Positions 8,235 to 17,365 of a DNA stretch of 64,000 nt are shown piece after piece. Below the pieces are notes generated by a model. That model saw only the letters and a list, made by a program, of their open reading frames with translations, did no database searches and was not told where the DNA came from. Position numbers and translations under genes: made by a program. This DNA is from JAAGZL01 sp050291725 (GTDB lineage: Bacteria; Pseudomonadota; Gammaproteobacteria; Chromatiales; Chromatiaceae), in assembly GCA_050291725.1 (NCBI GenBank), contig JBNKKH010000017.1:62001-126000 (forward strand), in the 5' to 3' direction. The stretch's first letter is position 1. Every line of letters starts with the position of its first letter.

Positions 8235-9731
8235 CTATCTGCTGCCACCCAACAGCGAGCCTAATATACCCCGAACAATTTTCTTGCCGAGAGAGCTACC
8301 AACAGAACGAGCTACGCTTTTAATGATAGCTTCGCCCACGCCTTGGCGCCTTGAAGTGCCGGTCCATATATTACCTTTAGATTTCTCTTTCTTAGCTGCC
8401 TTCTCCTGCTCTTGGCGTGCCGCTTCTGCCCGTTCTACACGCTCATCCTCTTCGGCACGTTTCTTTAACATTTCAAAGGCCGATTCACGATCTACTGCTG
8501 TGTCATATCTTCCTTTCAGAGGAGAACGTCCAAGAACCTCTTTACGTTCAGCATCGGTAAGAGGACCAATACGGGATTGGGGAGGCCTTATCAGGATTCG
8601 TTCTACTTGAGTTGGACTACCATCTTCATCGAGAACTGATACCAGTGCCTCGCCGGTTCCCAGCTCGGTGATAACCTTCTCTGTATCCAGCTCTGGGTTT
8701 TCACGGAAATTCTGCGCCACAGCTCGCACAGTTTTTTTATCTTTTGGGGTAAATGCACGCAGTGCGTGTTGAATGCGCGCACCCAACTGTCCCAGAATAT
8801 CACTTGGTATATCCAGCGGACTTTGGCTGATAAAGAAAACACTTACCCCTTTAGATCTAATCAGGCGCACCACCTGTTCAATTTTGTCCAGCAGGGGGCG
8901 TGGCGCACGATCAAACAATAGATGTGCTTCATCGAAGAACAGAACCAGCTTAGGCTTTTCTGGATCACCCACCTCAGGAAGATTCTCAAATAGTTCTGCC
9001 AACAACCACAACAGGAACGTAGCATAGACTCTGGGAGACTTAGACATAAGCTCAGTAACATCCATGATGCTCACAACTCCCCGTCCAGAGAAATCGGTAA
9101 TCATCAGGTCATTTAGATTGAGAGCCGGCTCTCCCAACAGGTTCTCTGCACCCTGCTCTTCCAACACCAACAGACGGCGCTGTATTGCTCCTATACTAGC
9201 TCTGCTGATATTGCCATATTCAGATGAAATTTCTTTAGTGTTATCCCCCATCCAAGCAAGCATGCTGCGTAGGTCTTTCAAATCGAGCAGCAGCATACCG
9301 CTGTCATCAGCGATGCTGAATGCAGCATAAAGCACACCGGTTTGGGTATCGTTCAGCTCCATAAGACTGGAAAGCAGTAGCGGACCCATATCTGAGATAG
9401 TGGTACGAATAGGATGACCCTGCTTACCAAACAAATCCCAGAACAGTGTTGGGTTGGCTTGCGGGGTAAAATCATTAATACCAATGGTTTCCAGGCGTGA
9501 TGTAATCTTATCGTTCATACCTATGGTTTGAGCCAAACCAGAGAGATCACCCTTTACGTCTGCCAAGAAAACAGGAACACCCATAGCCGAAAAGTTTTCA
9601 GCCAAAACCTGTAGAGTAACTGTCTTACCCGTGCCTGTTGCCCCAGCGATCATGCCGTGTCTGTTTGCAGTCTTTGCTAAAAGCGAAACCTGGGACTGGC
9701 CGTTGCCCCCAATTAGTATTTGGTTACTCAT
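8235..9731 (-). CDS. HerA-like ATPase of the DUF853 (YjgR) family
   Basis: A 498-residue P-loop ATPase of the FtsK/HerA superfamily. Walker A is GATGTGKT at about residues 30-37, and Walker B is in LVLFFDEAHLL. A charged Ala/Glu/Lys-rich segment (about 405-450) precedes a Gly-rich basic C-terminus. E. coli YjgR has the same plan and no settled function; related HerA proteins move on DNA. The start codon overlaps the stop of the MscS gene by one base (TAATG), which suggests translational coupling. Confidence 0.88.
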   Translation of the reverse strand: MSNQILIGGNGQSQVSLLAKTANRHGMIAGATGTGKTVTLQVLAENFSAMGVPVFLADVKGDLSGLAQTIGMNDKITSRLETIGINDFTPQANPTLFWDLFGKQGHPIRTTISDMGPLLLSSLMELNDTQTGVLYAAFSIADDSGMLLLDLKDLRSMLAWMGDNTKEISSEYGNISRASIGAIQRRLLVLEEQGAENLLGEPALNLNDLMITDFSGRGVVSIMDVTELMSKSPRVYATFLLWLLAELFENLPEVGDPEKPKLVLFFDEAHLLFDRAPRPLLDKIEQVVRLIRSKGVSVFFISQSPLDIPSDILGQLGARIQHALRAFTPKDKKTVRAVAQNFRENPELDTEKVITELGTGEALVSVLDEDGSPTQVERILIRPPQSRIGPLTDAERKEVLGRSPLKGRYDTAVDRESAFEMLKKRAEEDERVERAEAARQEQEKAAKKEKSKGNIWTGTSRRQGVGEAIIKSVARSVGSSLGKKIVRGILGSLLGGSR

Positions 9732-10792
9732 TACGCGCTAGCTCCAATGGTATAGATGGTTTGGGTTGGGAATGCGAACTCAAGCCCATTCTCGTTAAAT
9801 AGGCGCAGAATCTGCATATTTATCTCGGTCTGGGTATTGGCTATATCTGCCTCAGGTAGAATGTAATAAATAAACATAATATTCATAGCGAAATCACCAA
9901 AACCGTTGAACGATATTATCAGCTTTTCCTCAGTATTTTGGCTGTTATCTCCGATCTGTTTTAGCAGATCCATGGCCTGCTGCATCTTCTCTGGGGTTGT
10001 GTCATAGGTAAGACCAAGATTGAGAACAATCTTGCGTGACGGTTCGCGACTTATATTCTCTACTGAGGAACCGGCAAACTTTGAATTGGGAATGGTTACT
10101 ATACGCCCTTCCAGGGTCTGCAGTCTGGTGCTACGCACCCCAACCTCTCTCACAGTACCGTCGAATCCGTCGATCTTGATACGATCTTTTATCTTGAATG
10201 GCTGATCGGTAAAAACTGTTATCCCACCAAAGATATTCGAGATGGTATCTTTTGCCGCCATGGCTAAAGCCAAACCGCCAATACCAAGACCGGCGATGAG
10301 TGCCCCAACGTTGTAACCGGCATTGTTCAAGGCCACTATTATGGCCAGGGACCAAATTATTGTCTTTACCGTCTTCCTGATTATGGGCAGGAGTTGATCA
10401 TCCAGATCGCTCTCCGTCTCCTCTACCATTGCAACTAGATACTCTTTACAAATCGCATCAAACAGGCGAGCAACAAACCAGGCTACCAGCAAGACCAAGA
10501 GAAACTGAAAAGATATATTGATGGCGTTGGTTACCATCTCCGGCAAAGTCAGCTGCTTGAGCCCAAACCAGATACCTGCGGCAACAACAGACAGAACCAC
10601 AGGCTCTTCAATCATATCGACAATGATATCGTCGATTTTGGTCTCGCTCCGCTTGGTCAGACTACGCATAATATTGCTAAAAAACCAGTAACCAACTTTA
10701 CCCAATATAATTGACGATATAATAATGCCGAGCGCTATTGCCCAGATCTCAAGTGTGTTATCGAAGAAGGTTTTCTGTAACAGGTCGTTCAT
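9731..10792 (-). CDS. MscS-family mechanosensitive ion channel
   Basis: Inner-membrane channel that opens under tension to relieve hypoosmotic stress. The product of about 353 residues has an N-terminal membrane segment, further hydrophobic segments up to about residue 190, the Gly/Ala-rich pore helix (LIAGLGIGGLALAMAAKD), then the MscS beta domain (FTDQPFKIKDRIKI) and a C-terminal alpha/beta domain. The start at 10792 is preferred because TGGGGA lies 7 bases upstream. Six codons further up is another ATG without such a site. Coupled to the downstream YjgR-type gene by a one-base overlap. Confidence 0.9.
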   Translation of the reverse strand: MNDLLQKTFFDNTLEIWAIALGIIISSIILGKVGYWFFSNIMRSLTKRSETKIDDIIVDMIEEPVVLSVVAAGIWFGLKQLTLPEMVTNAINISFQFLLVLLVAWFVARLFDAICKEYLVAMVEETESDLDDQLLPIIRKTVKTIIWSLAIIVALNNAGYNVGALIAGLGIGGLALAMAAKDTISNIFGGITVFTDQPFKIKDRIKIDGFDGTVREVGVRSTRLQTLEGRIVTIPNSKFAGSSVENISREPSRKIVLNLGLTYDTTPEKMQQAMDLLKQIGDNSQNTEEKLIISFNGFGDFAMNIMFIYYILPEADIANTQTEINMQILRLFNENGLEFAFPTQTIYTIGASA

Positions 10793-10980
10793 TATTATTT
10801 CCCCATGCAACTATATTGAAGCTAGAAATACTAGATCTATACTTAAACGTGCTAAAAAGTGAAGAATAACACCAATCAAGCACTACATACATGGCCTGTA
10901 TTGCCCCAGAAAAGTATAAATTCCACTTACTGCCTGGATGCTACTATCATATATATAAAAACCCTGAGGAGATGCTTTAA

Positions 10981-11211
10981 ATGACCGATATTTCACATGA
11001 ACTAGATCTAAAGGGGCTGAACTGTCCTTTACCAATCCTGCGCATTAAACAGACACTGACACGTATGGATAGCGGTGAGATAGTTAGAGTTGTCGGAACC
11101 GAACCAGGTACAGAACGAGAAGTGGAAATACTATGCAAACAGGGAGGTCATAAACTTCTAGAGTTCAAAGAGGAGGATAACCAGTTCATCTATATAATTC
11201 GTAAAAACTGA
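10981..11211 (+). CDS. TusA-family sulfurtransferase
   Basis: A 76-residue SirA/TusA protein that carries persulfide sulfur on a conserved cysteine. Cys15 sits in LNCPLP, the family signature. GAGGAG precedes the ATG. TusA proteins serve tRNA thiolation, and in sulfur oxidisers related copies shuttle sulfur to the Dsr/Hdr systems. This copy has no tus, dsr or hdr neighbours, so its partner cannot be named. Monocistronic by appearance. Confidence 0.88.
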   Translation: MTDISHELDLKGLNCPLPILRIKQTLTRMDSGEIVRVVGTEPGTEREVEILCKQGGHKLLEFKEEDNQFIYIIRKN

Positions 11212-11464
11212 AGTATGAACAAAACGGTTGGATCTACCTTTCCTATGCGTCTCCAGGTTGAAGAAACATGGGAACTAAAGCGGCAAGATCCCGCCAGGTT
11301 GATCATAAGCTAACTAATCTTAAGGTTATCTTTCGCCTAGAACGGAAACCCTACGCAGTCTGCCATTTTGGATCACGTCTGCTGTTTAACCGAGCAGGCT
11401 ATCTTTATATCTGAACAAACGCAAAGATGGTCCGGCTTGAACCAGCACCATAACTTAAAGCCTA

Positions 11465-11887
11465 CTATTTCCTATCTGGCAGCTCGTCGAATTTTATCAG
11501 GCTACTTGAATCTTCATACCAACAGGCCTTGGAGCCCCAGAAGACATTTTGAGCTGGCCGTATTCCAGGGTCACCATCTAGAGTTCCAGCGGGTATGACT
11601 ATCGCCTTTTGGGTTTGAGTAATCCAGGGAAGTGAGGAGCCACACTTTTTACAAAAACATGTAGCGAAATGCTTAGCTTCTTGCAACTCATATCTACCGA
11701 CAAACTCTTCGCCACTTAACCATTTAAACTGATCAGGCGAAACTATAATATTGGCCCCATGCGCACTTCCGGTAAACTTTCTGCATCTGGAGCAGTGACA
11801 GTACTGAAATATCCCGAGATTACCACTAATCTCATAAGATACCGCTCCACAGAGACAACTACCTTGCACCGCTCCTGAATCAGTCAT
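11465..11887 (-). CDS. GFA-family (CENP-V/glutathione-dependent formaldehyde-activating-like) zinc protein
   Basis: A 140-residue cytosolic protein with the GFA fold. Zn ligands are visible in CLCGAVSYE (N-terminus), CHCSRCRKFTG and CFCKKCGSS. Only a few family members act in glutathione-formaldehyde chemistry, so a precise function cannot be given. Its start overlaps the dsbB stop by four bases (ATGA), so the two are translationally coupled. Confidence 0.88.
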   Translation of the reverse strand: MTDSGAVQGSCLCGAVSYEISGNLGIFQYCHCSRCRKFTGSAHGANIIVSPDQFKWLSGEEFVGRYELQEAKHFATCFCKKCGSSLPWITQTQKAIVIPAGTLDGDPGIRPAQNVFWGSKACWYEDSSSLIKFDELPDRK

Positions 11888-12393
11888 TGGTAATTCCTTT
11901 TGCTATATTCCAGCTTGATAACTACTACAAACGCAATAAGGTAAAAGATGTTTATCACCACCATACTCTGGGGCATGCTTAAACCCAAGAACTGCCACTG
12001 AATATCTTCACAAAAACCGGTGGGGTTAAATAGCCAGGGAATCCATTTGTCTAACGGTATCCAGGCTGGATAGTTAGCGACAAAGTCACAACTGGATGAA
12101 CCTTCAATCAGTCTCATCTGAATAGCGGAGTGTTTTATAGTGAGATATAGGCCCCAAATGGTTCCACTAGCCCACAATAGATAGCCAGTAATTCGCAGTA
12201 TAAAATTATTTGGGTTAACCAAGCCGATAATCCCGGCAAGGAAAATAAGTGCCACAGCGTTGCGTTCATAGACACAGAAAACACAGGGATCTAACAGCAT
12301 GGCATATTGAAAATATAGCGCTGACAGCTCCAAGCCTAATGCGCTTACAGCCAATAGCAACCAAGCTAATCTGGAAGTAACTAGTTTATCCAT
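11884..12393 (-). CDS. dsbB: Disulfide bond formation protein B
   Basis: Inner-membrane quinone reductase that reoxidises DsbA. The 169-residue protein has four membrane helices. The first periplasmic loop has the CVFC pair after helix 1, and the second has the two distant cysteines (SSSCDF and TGFCED). All four redox cysteines are therefore present. It overlaps the GFA gene by four bases. Slt-like transglycosylase lies 51 bp upstream on the same strand. Confidence 0.94.
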   Translation of the reverse strand: MDKLVTSRLAWLLLAVSALGLELSALYFQYAMLLDPCVFCVYERNAVALIFLAGIIGLVNPNNFILRITGYLLWASGTIWGLYLTIKHSAIQMRLIEGSSSCDFVANYPAWIPLDKWIPWLFNPTGFCEDIQWQFLGLSMPQSMVVINIFYLIAFVVVIKLEYSKRNYQ

Positions 12394-12443
12394 AGAGTAG
12401 ATTTTACGTAATTACTCTGGAGACCGCACCCACCAACAGAAGT

Positions 12444-13199
12444 TTAATCAACCTGGGCCAGTTTCCTGCGGTTCTGGATATAAAAGGCCAAGACCTTTTT
12501 TACATAGTTCTGAGTTTCAGGATAGGGAGGGATCTTATTTCCATATTTGGCCACTGCCTTCTCGCCTGCGTTATATGCGGCCAAGGCCAGCTTTACATTA
12601 TTATTATACAGGGTTAGCAGTTGGCGTAGATAGCGAGCACCACCTTGCAGATTATCCCGGGGATCACGTCTATCTGTCACTCCAAAACGTTTAGCGGTCT
12701 GAGGCATAAGCTGCATCAAGCCTACCGCTCCAGCACGGGATATGGCATTCGGATCGTAAGCTGACTCTGCTTTTATTACCGCATGTAGAAGAGATGGATA
12801 TAGACGTGCCTTACGTGCTGCCTCATTAATCATTTTGGTATAACGAGAGCGATTGTCAGGCATGGATTTGAAATCAACCCTAGACTTATGTTTATGCTTA
12901 GTCTTACTCTTAGTCTTAGTTTTGGCAAAAGTAACCTTGGTCTCAGTAATCTTAAAATTGTCTTGTTTATCAGAGGTTACCGAACCATCTTCAATCAATT
13001 TGTTTTTTACCATAGTTACAAACTGACTGTCTTTTTGCCACACGAGAACGTAAGGAGACTCCATCGGCTTATCGGTAAAAACAATATCCCCACGAGGACT
13101 AAGATACTTATAGTAATCAGCCAGAACAGGCGCTGACACTAAAAGCGCTAGGCTAAAAATAAATGGCCTAACTACTATCTGTTTACATAAAATTAGCAT
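12444..13199 (-). CDS. Periplasmic lytic transglycosylase (SLT domain) with DUF4124-like N-terminus
   Basis: Cuts the peptidoglycan glycan strand. The 251-residue protein has a signal peptide (to about residue 27), a DUF4124-like region (YYKYLSPRGDIVFTDKP), a Lys-rich linker (about 95-110) and a C-terminal SLT domain. The catalytic Glu is in IKAES, followed by the family motifs GLMQLMPQTA and LALAAYNAGE. The linker is unusually repetitive in Lys/Thr. No lipobox is seen, so it is probably soluble in the periplasm. Confidence 0.9.
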   Translation of the reverse strand: MLILCKQIVVRPFIFSLALLVSAPVLADYYKYLSPRGDIVFTDKPMESPYVLVWQKDSQFVTMVKNKLIEDGSVTSDKQDNFKITETKVTFAKTKTKSKTKHKHKSRVDFKSMPDNRSRYTKMINEAARKARLYPSLLHAVIKAESAYDPNAISRAGAVGLMQLMPQTAKRFGVTDRRDPRDNLQGGARYLRQLLTLYNNNVKLALAAYNAGEKAVAKYGNKIPPYPETQNYVKKVLAFYIQNRRKLAQVD

Positions 13200-13302
13200 T
13201 TCTCTTATTAAGACCTCTTGGGCTTTCTCTTAATAACCTAGACTATTTACATTAAATTGCAAGCATAAGCAACTAATATTCCAGTGTTTTTAATTTTATA
13301 TT

Positions 13303-13791
13303 CTAACTTGCGCAGCACTTTTTATACTTTTTACCACTGCCACAGTGACATGGGTCATTGCGCCCAATCTTGGGCTGATCTTTCACATAGGTCTCAACCT
13401 TAGGTGCATCTCCATCCACATAGTACCAATTACCATCATCTTTCTTGAATCGACTGATCTCATGATGATTACGCACCACTCCATTTTCCCGATAGCTAGC
13501 GACAAACTCAACCAATCCTTCAGTGTCGTCGACTCCGCCATCTTCAACAGAGCGAATCTCCAGACCTAACCAATCCGCATTGCTGGCCCAGCGGCGGGTT
13601 GCCGCCACATCATGGTCATGACGATGACTCGGGTGCAGGGATTCAGTAAGGTAGTCTATTTTGTCACAAACAAAAGCGCAGTAGCGTGAACGCATCAGGG
13701 CTTCTGCTGTTTCCGCCCGCTTCTCACCCGACAGAATCGGACCACAGCAGCTAGCGAAATCAAGACCTGAATTACAGTGACAATCAGACAT
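13303..13791 (-). CDS. YchJ-family protein with SEC-C zinc motifs
   Basis: A 162-residue protein of the UPF0225/YchJ family. An N-terminal CHCNSG...CCGP motif and a C-terminal SEC-C motif (DPCHCGSGKKYKKCC) flank an NTF2-like central domain with the YWDRYC-region residues (SRYCAFVCDKIDYL). SEC-C motifs bind zinc and often contact SecB or ribosomal partners. The exact role of YchJ is not known. AGGAG precedes the start. Confidence 0.92.
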   Translation of the reverse strand: MSDCHCNSGLDFASCCGPILSGEKRAETAEALMRSRYCAFVCDKIDYLTESLHPSHRHDHDVAATRRWASNADWLGLEIRSVEDGGVDDTEGLVEFVASYRENGVVRNHHEISRFKKDDGNWYYVDGDAPKVETYVKDQPKIGRNDPCHCGSGKKYKKCCAS

Positions 13792-13871
13792 TAATCACTC
13801 CTAAAATTTAATTATTACTAATTATTAGTCGTGGGGAGAGGGATTGTTGGCTATATCCTTCTGTTTGTCCA

Positions 13872-13925
13872 CAAAAAAGAGGCAATAACCCCTTGAACCT
13901 ATAGAGATTAAAGGGGGTTTGTGAA
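13872..13925 (-). terminator. Possible terminator downstream of pckG
   Basis: Read on the minus strand, an AACCCC(C)TT...AAGGGGTT stem with one bulged base is followed by a short T-rich run (CTTTTTTG). The bulge and the gap before the T run make it a moderate candidate. Confidence 0.5.
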
Positions 13926-13937
13926 CAAAATCTCTTT

Positions 13938-15731
13938 TTAGGCGCTATTCAGACGCTCTTCTAGCGCTGCAACCTCATTCTGCAAGGCCTGGGGAATCTT
14001 CTCTCCAAACCTAGCGTAGTGTTCCCTGATTTTACCTAATTCTAGCAGCCAAGCCTCTCTATCCACCTCAGTCAGCTTTTCCATTACTTCTGGGGAAATA
14101 TCCAGTCCGCTAATATCCATAGTGCCCTCTCCAGGCATTCTGCCTATGGGAGTATCAACTGCGGAGACTGTGCCAGCACAACGCTCAAAAATCCACTTGA
14201 GCACCCTACTGTTCTCGCCGAAGCCTGGCCAGATAAAATTGCCTTCCTCATCTCTGCGGAACCAGTTGACGAAAAAGATCTTGGGTAGCTGAGCCCCCGC
14301 CTTTTTACCTATATCCAGCCAGTGCCCCCAATAATCAGCCATGTTGTAGCCACAGAACGGCAACATGGCCATAGGATCATAGCGCAGGTCTCCAACGCTA
14401 CCTGCAGCTGCAGCCGTCTTGGTGCTGGCCATTATTGAGCCCAGAAAAGTACCATGTTCCCAGTTCAATGCCTCGTTCACCAACGGGACGGTTCTGTCAC
14501 GACGCCCACCAAACAGGATAGCGCTTATGGGAACACCCTTTGGATCTTCAAACTCTGGCGCAATAACTGGGCACTGATTTGCAGGAGTGGTAAATCTGGA
14601 ATTGGGATGCGCTGCTGGGGTATCCGTTTCAGCCGTACATAGCTGGCCCTTCCAATCTATCAGTCCGTCAGGCTTATCCTCTGTCATCCCCTCCCACCAG
14701 ACATCGCCATCTGGAGTGAGAGCCACATTGGTGAAAATACAATTTTCATCCAGGGAACGCATGGCATTGGGGTTTGAGTCATAACTGGTTCCTGGTGCTA
14801 CGCCGAAAAAGCCGGCCTCAGGATTGATAGCATAGAGCTGTCCATCTTCACCAAACTTCATCCAGGCAATGTCATCCCCCACACACTCAACCTTCCAGCC
14901 AGGAATAGTTGGCTCCAGCATAGCTAGATTGGTCTTGCCACAGGCACTAGGGAAGGCGCCTGCTATATATTTAATCTCCCCTTCTGGACTGGTTAACTTC
15001 AGGATGAGCATGTGCTCTGCCAGCCACCCCTGATCCCGGGCCATAGTAGATGCTATACGTAGAGCAAAGCACTTTTTGCCCAAAAGAGAGTTGCCGCCAT
15101 AACCTGAGCCATAGGACATAATCTCTCTGGTCTCAGGAAAGTGGGTGATATATTTCTCTTCATTGCAGGGCCAGGGAACATCTTCCTGCCCCTGTTCCAG
15201 GGGTGCGCCAACACTGTGCATACAGGGCACAAATTCACCATCTCCCAGAGTTTCAAGAACTTTGGTCCCTACCCTGGTCATTATATGCATGTTGGCAGTG
15301 GCATATATAGAATCGGTAATCTGAACCCCAATGTGAGCAATGGGAGACCCCACCGGCCCCATAGAGAATGGAATGACGTACATGGTGCGACCACGCATAC
15401 AGCCACGATATTTTTCTGTTAGCAGCGCTCGCATCTCGGCGGGCGCCATCCAATTATTGGTTGGCCCTGCGTCCTCCTCCAGCTCGCTACAGATGTAGGT
15501 GCAGTCCTCTACCCTTGCTACATCGCTGGGATCAGAACGAACTAGATAGCTGTTGGGGCGGATATCCTCGTTTAGCTTAGTTGCTGTGCCTGATGCAATC
15601 ATTAATCGAAACAGTTCATCGTATTCCTGTGTAGAACCGTCACACCAGTGAACCGCATCTGGCTGACACAGTTCAACCATCTGCTCAACCCAAGAAATGA
15701 TTTTTTGATTTGCTGCAGATTTAGCAGTCAT
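13938..15731 (-). CDS. pckG: Phosphoenolpyruvate carboxykinase (GTP)
   Basis: Converts oxaloacetate and GTP to PEP, CO2 and GDP; first committed step of gluconeogenesis. About 597 residues, typical of the GTP class and longer than the ATP class. The P-loop FPSACGKTN and the Mn-binding and substrate segments (VECVGDDIAWM, FFVNWFRR) are present. The start at codon ATG 15731 is chosen because related proteins begin just before the IISWVEQM segment. An upstream in-frame ATG at 15767 also lacks a good ribosome site. The GTP enzyme is less common in Gammaproteobacteria than the ATP one. Confidence 0.93.
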   Translation of the reverse strand: MTAKSAANQKIISWVEQMVELCQPDAVHWCDGSTQEYDELFRLMIASGTATKLNEDIRPNSYLVRSDPSDVARVEDCTYICSELEEDAGPTNNWMAPAEMRALLTEKYRGCMRGRTMYVIPFSMGPVGSPIAHIGVQITDSIYATANMHIMTRVGTKVLETLGDGEFVPCMHSVGAPLEQGQEDVPWPCNEEKYITHFPETREIMSYGSGYGGNSLLGKKCFALRIASTMARDQGWLAEHMLILKLTSPEGEIKYIAGAFPSACGKTNLAMLEPTIPGWKVECVGDDIAWMKFGEDGQLYAINPEAGFFGVAPGTSYDSNPNAMRSLDENCIFTNVALTPDGDVWWEGMTEDKPDGLIDWKGQLCTAETDTPAAHPNSRFTTPANQCPVIAPEFEDPKGVPISAILFGGRRDRTVPLVNEALNWEHGTFLGSIMASTKTAAAAGSVGDLRYDPMAMLPFCGYNMADYWGHWLDIGKKAGAQLPKIFFVNWFRRDEEGNFIWPGFGENSRVLKWIFERCAGTVSAVDTPIGRMPGEGTMDISGLDISPEVMEKLTEVDREAWLLELGKIREHYARFGEKIPQALQNEVAALEERLNSA

Positions 15732-16004
15732 AACACACACCATATATTGATAGATAGCCCGCAACATTTATTAGCGCGGAATAACATTAATTAAAAAAAG
15801 AGTTAGCTAATTTTACTCACTACATGTAAGGGAATACCGCTCCTGTAAACCTAACTGCTCAACTAAGGCATTTGGATGGAGAGCGGTATTTCATCAATCG
15901 AAATCTGTTGCCATATAAGTATGAAACTAATATGACATTGTAGTAGAAAACAGCATCAAGAATGGTATTGTTTTTTACAATGGTATGAATTGAGCGGAGA
16001 GCAG

Positions 16005-16511
16005 CTATTTCTCGCTAAACTCTCCGTTATCCAGGTTTATCAACAGCTTGTACTTAACTTGGTCAAAACGCATAATCTTCACTCCCTTGTGATCTTGCAT
16101 AAACTCCTTAGCATCCTCTTCACTTGCCAGGGGTATTAACTCATGGCCCATGGGCCCATACACTTCTGAGCCAATAACATAGTAGGCCTGTTTGGCATCA
16201 ATCATATCCATGCTGTAGTACTCGGTAACACCGATTATCTGAATATCCTCCGCCTTGTGCCCAGGAGCCCACTTCGGCATATCCAACAGATATTTGAACA
16301 TATCCTTAGCCCCATCAAAGTGGTGGGCATGACCATCTTTGTAGACCACTGTGGCCAACCAGGCTGGGTATTTGCTGACAAACATACCGCAAACCGGACA
16401 GGTATCAGTCAGAGCGGGCTTAGGGGTTTCAACAGCACCGGAAACCGCAGATTGGGATGCAATTAGGATTGCAACAAATAGAAATGACTTAAGGATTTTA
16501 ACTAGATTCAT
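16005..16511 (-). CDS. NosL-like copper-binding periplasmic protein
   Basis: A 168-residue exported protein. A signal peptide (to about residue 26) precedes CPVCGM at about 38-43, the Cys-Met Cu(I) motif of NosL, then a single NosL domain ending near residue 155. NosL delivers copper to nitrous oxide reductase. No nosZ is in this window. There is no lipobox Cys, unlike classical NosL lipoproteins. It is the last gene of the FNR-boxed cluster and is separated from the previous gene by a REP-like hairpin. Confidence 0.82.
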   Translation of the reverse strand: MNLVKILKSFLFVAILIASQSAVSGAVETPKPALTDTCPVCGMFVSKYPAWLATVVYKDGHAHHFDGAKDMFKYLLDMPKWAPGHKAEDIQIIGVTEYYSMDMIDAKQAYYVIGSEVYGPMGHELIPLASEEDAKEFMQDHKGVKIMRFDQVKYKLLINLDNGEFSEK

Positions 16512-16552
16512 GACTTCATACCTTCTACAACAGTGATCAAATCAACCAACGC

Positions 16553-16600
16553 CCAACCTCCACCCCCTCCCGTATGGGGAGAGGGTGGAGTAAGGGTATG
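16553..16600. repeat. REP-like intercistronic hairpin, copy 2
   Basis: A GC-rich dyad, CTCCACCC...CCTCCC-GTAT-GGGGAGAG...GGTGGAG, sits between the two NosL-like genes. Without a T tract it is less likely to be a terminator than an mRNA-stabilising stem for the upstream part of the transcript. Compare the copy at 8183-8222. Confidence 0.5.
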
Positions 16601-17284
16601 TTAACCCTGCATTTTCATCTTTTTTTCCATCATCTTCTTGCGTTTCATAGCACGCTTCTTACGGATCATAGTGGTATCATCAGCCATGCTCACATAGGCT
16701 GCGCGCAGAGCATCATCAAAGAGACCGATCTCACCACCTATCTTCTCCTGAGTACGTCTAGCCACATCCTTAGCGGAAAAAGCCATCTTACTCTTCATGG
16801 TCATGGTACCTTTGGTTTTACCACCTATCAGATAGCTGGCCTTTTCTGCATCAGTCAGAGGCTTGATCTCATCCTTGGAACCGAAATCTGCAGCATAGAT
16901 AGCCTTAGGACCTCGATCAAGATTCAGCGTCAAGCTGATTGCCAGACAGTGGATAGAACAGGTGCCATCCACCAGATTATCATCATATTGAATCAGATGA
17001 CGGCTGTGATGCCACTTCTTACGATCCATTCCGCAGTATGGACATTTTGGATACTTCTCCAGCTCATTCTCTAGAGGGTTCTCATCCGGCGCGGTTTTTG
17101 GCATAAACTGCAGAGGGGTTCCATCCAGAGGACTCTTCTCACCAGTAGCCTTAACCCAACCCTTACCTGGAATCATGGCACCAATGCCAGGACCAGCACT
17201 TGCTGCTGTCGCCACGCCACCAAAGCCGAGAGCTGCCAACATCTTCATCATATCGCGACGATCAATCTTCTTCTCTTCACTCAT
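16601..17284 (-). CDS. NosL-like protein with twin-arginine-like signal and Met/Lys-rich tail
   Basis: A 227-residue protein. The N-terminus, DRRDMMKML followed by a hydrophobic Ala/Gly stretch, resembles a Tat signal. A CPYCGM motif near 81-86 and CSIHC near 110 match the NosL-type metal site. The last 30 residues are very rich in Met and Lys, an arrangement seen in copper-handling proteins. AAGGAG precedes the ATG. Cu(I) binding is inferred. It is larger than the neighbouring NosL-like protein, and the pair may bind metal at two steps of one pathway. Confidence 0.7.
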   Translation of the reverse strand: MSEEKKIDRRDMMKMLAALGFGGVATAASAGPGIGAMIPGKGWVKATGEKSPLDGTPLQFMPKTAPDENPLENELEKYPKCPYCGMDRKKWHHSRHLIQYDDNLVDGTCSIHCLAISLTLNLDRGPKAIYAADFGSKDEIKPLTDAEKASYLIGGKTKGTMTMKSKMAFSAKDVARRTQEKIGGEIGLFDDALRAAYVSMADDTTMIRKKRAMKRKKMMEKKMKMQG

Positions 17285-17365
17285 GATTTCACTCCTTTCT
17301 GTTTTTAGTTAAATGCGGATTCACAACTAAGCGTCAGATTCGTACCGCAAAACGAATCCAACAAA

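Noticed and set aside
11217..11315. 32-codon plus-strand frame after tusA
   Set aside because: No family, no ribosome site; treated as non-coding.
16005..17284. Complete nos operon
   Set aside because: NosL-like motifs occur, but no nosZ, nosR, nosD or NosFY-type genes are in the window. The ABC pair is FtsX-type.
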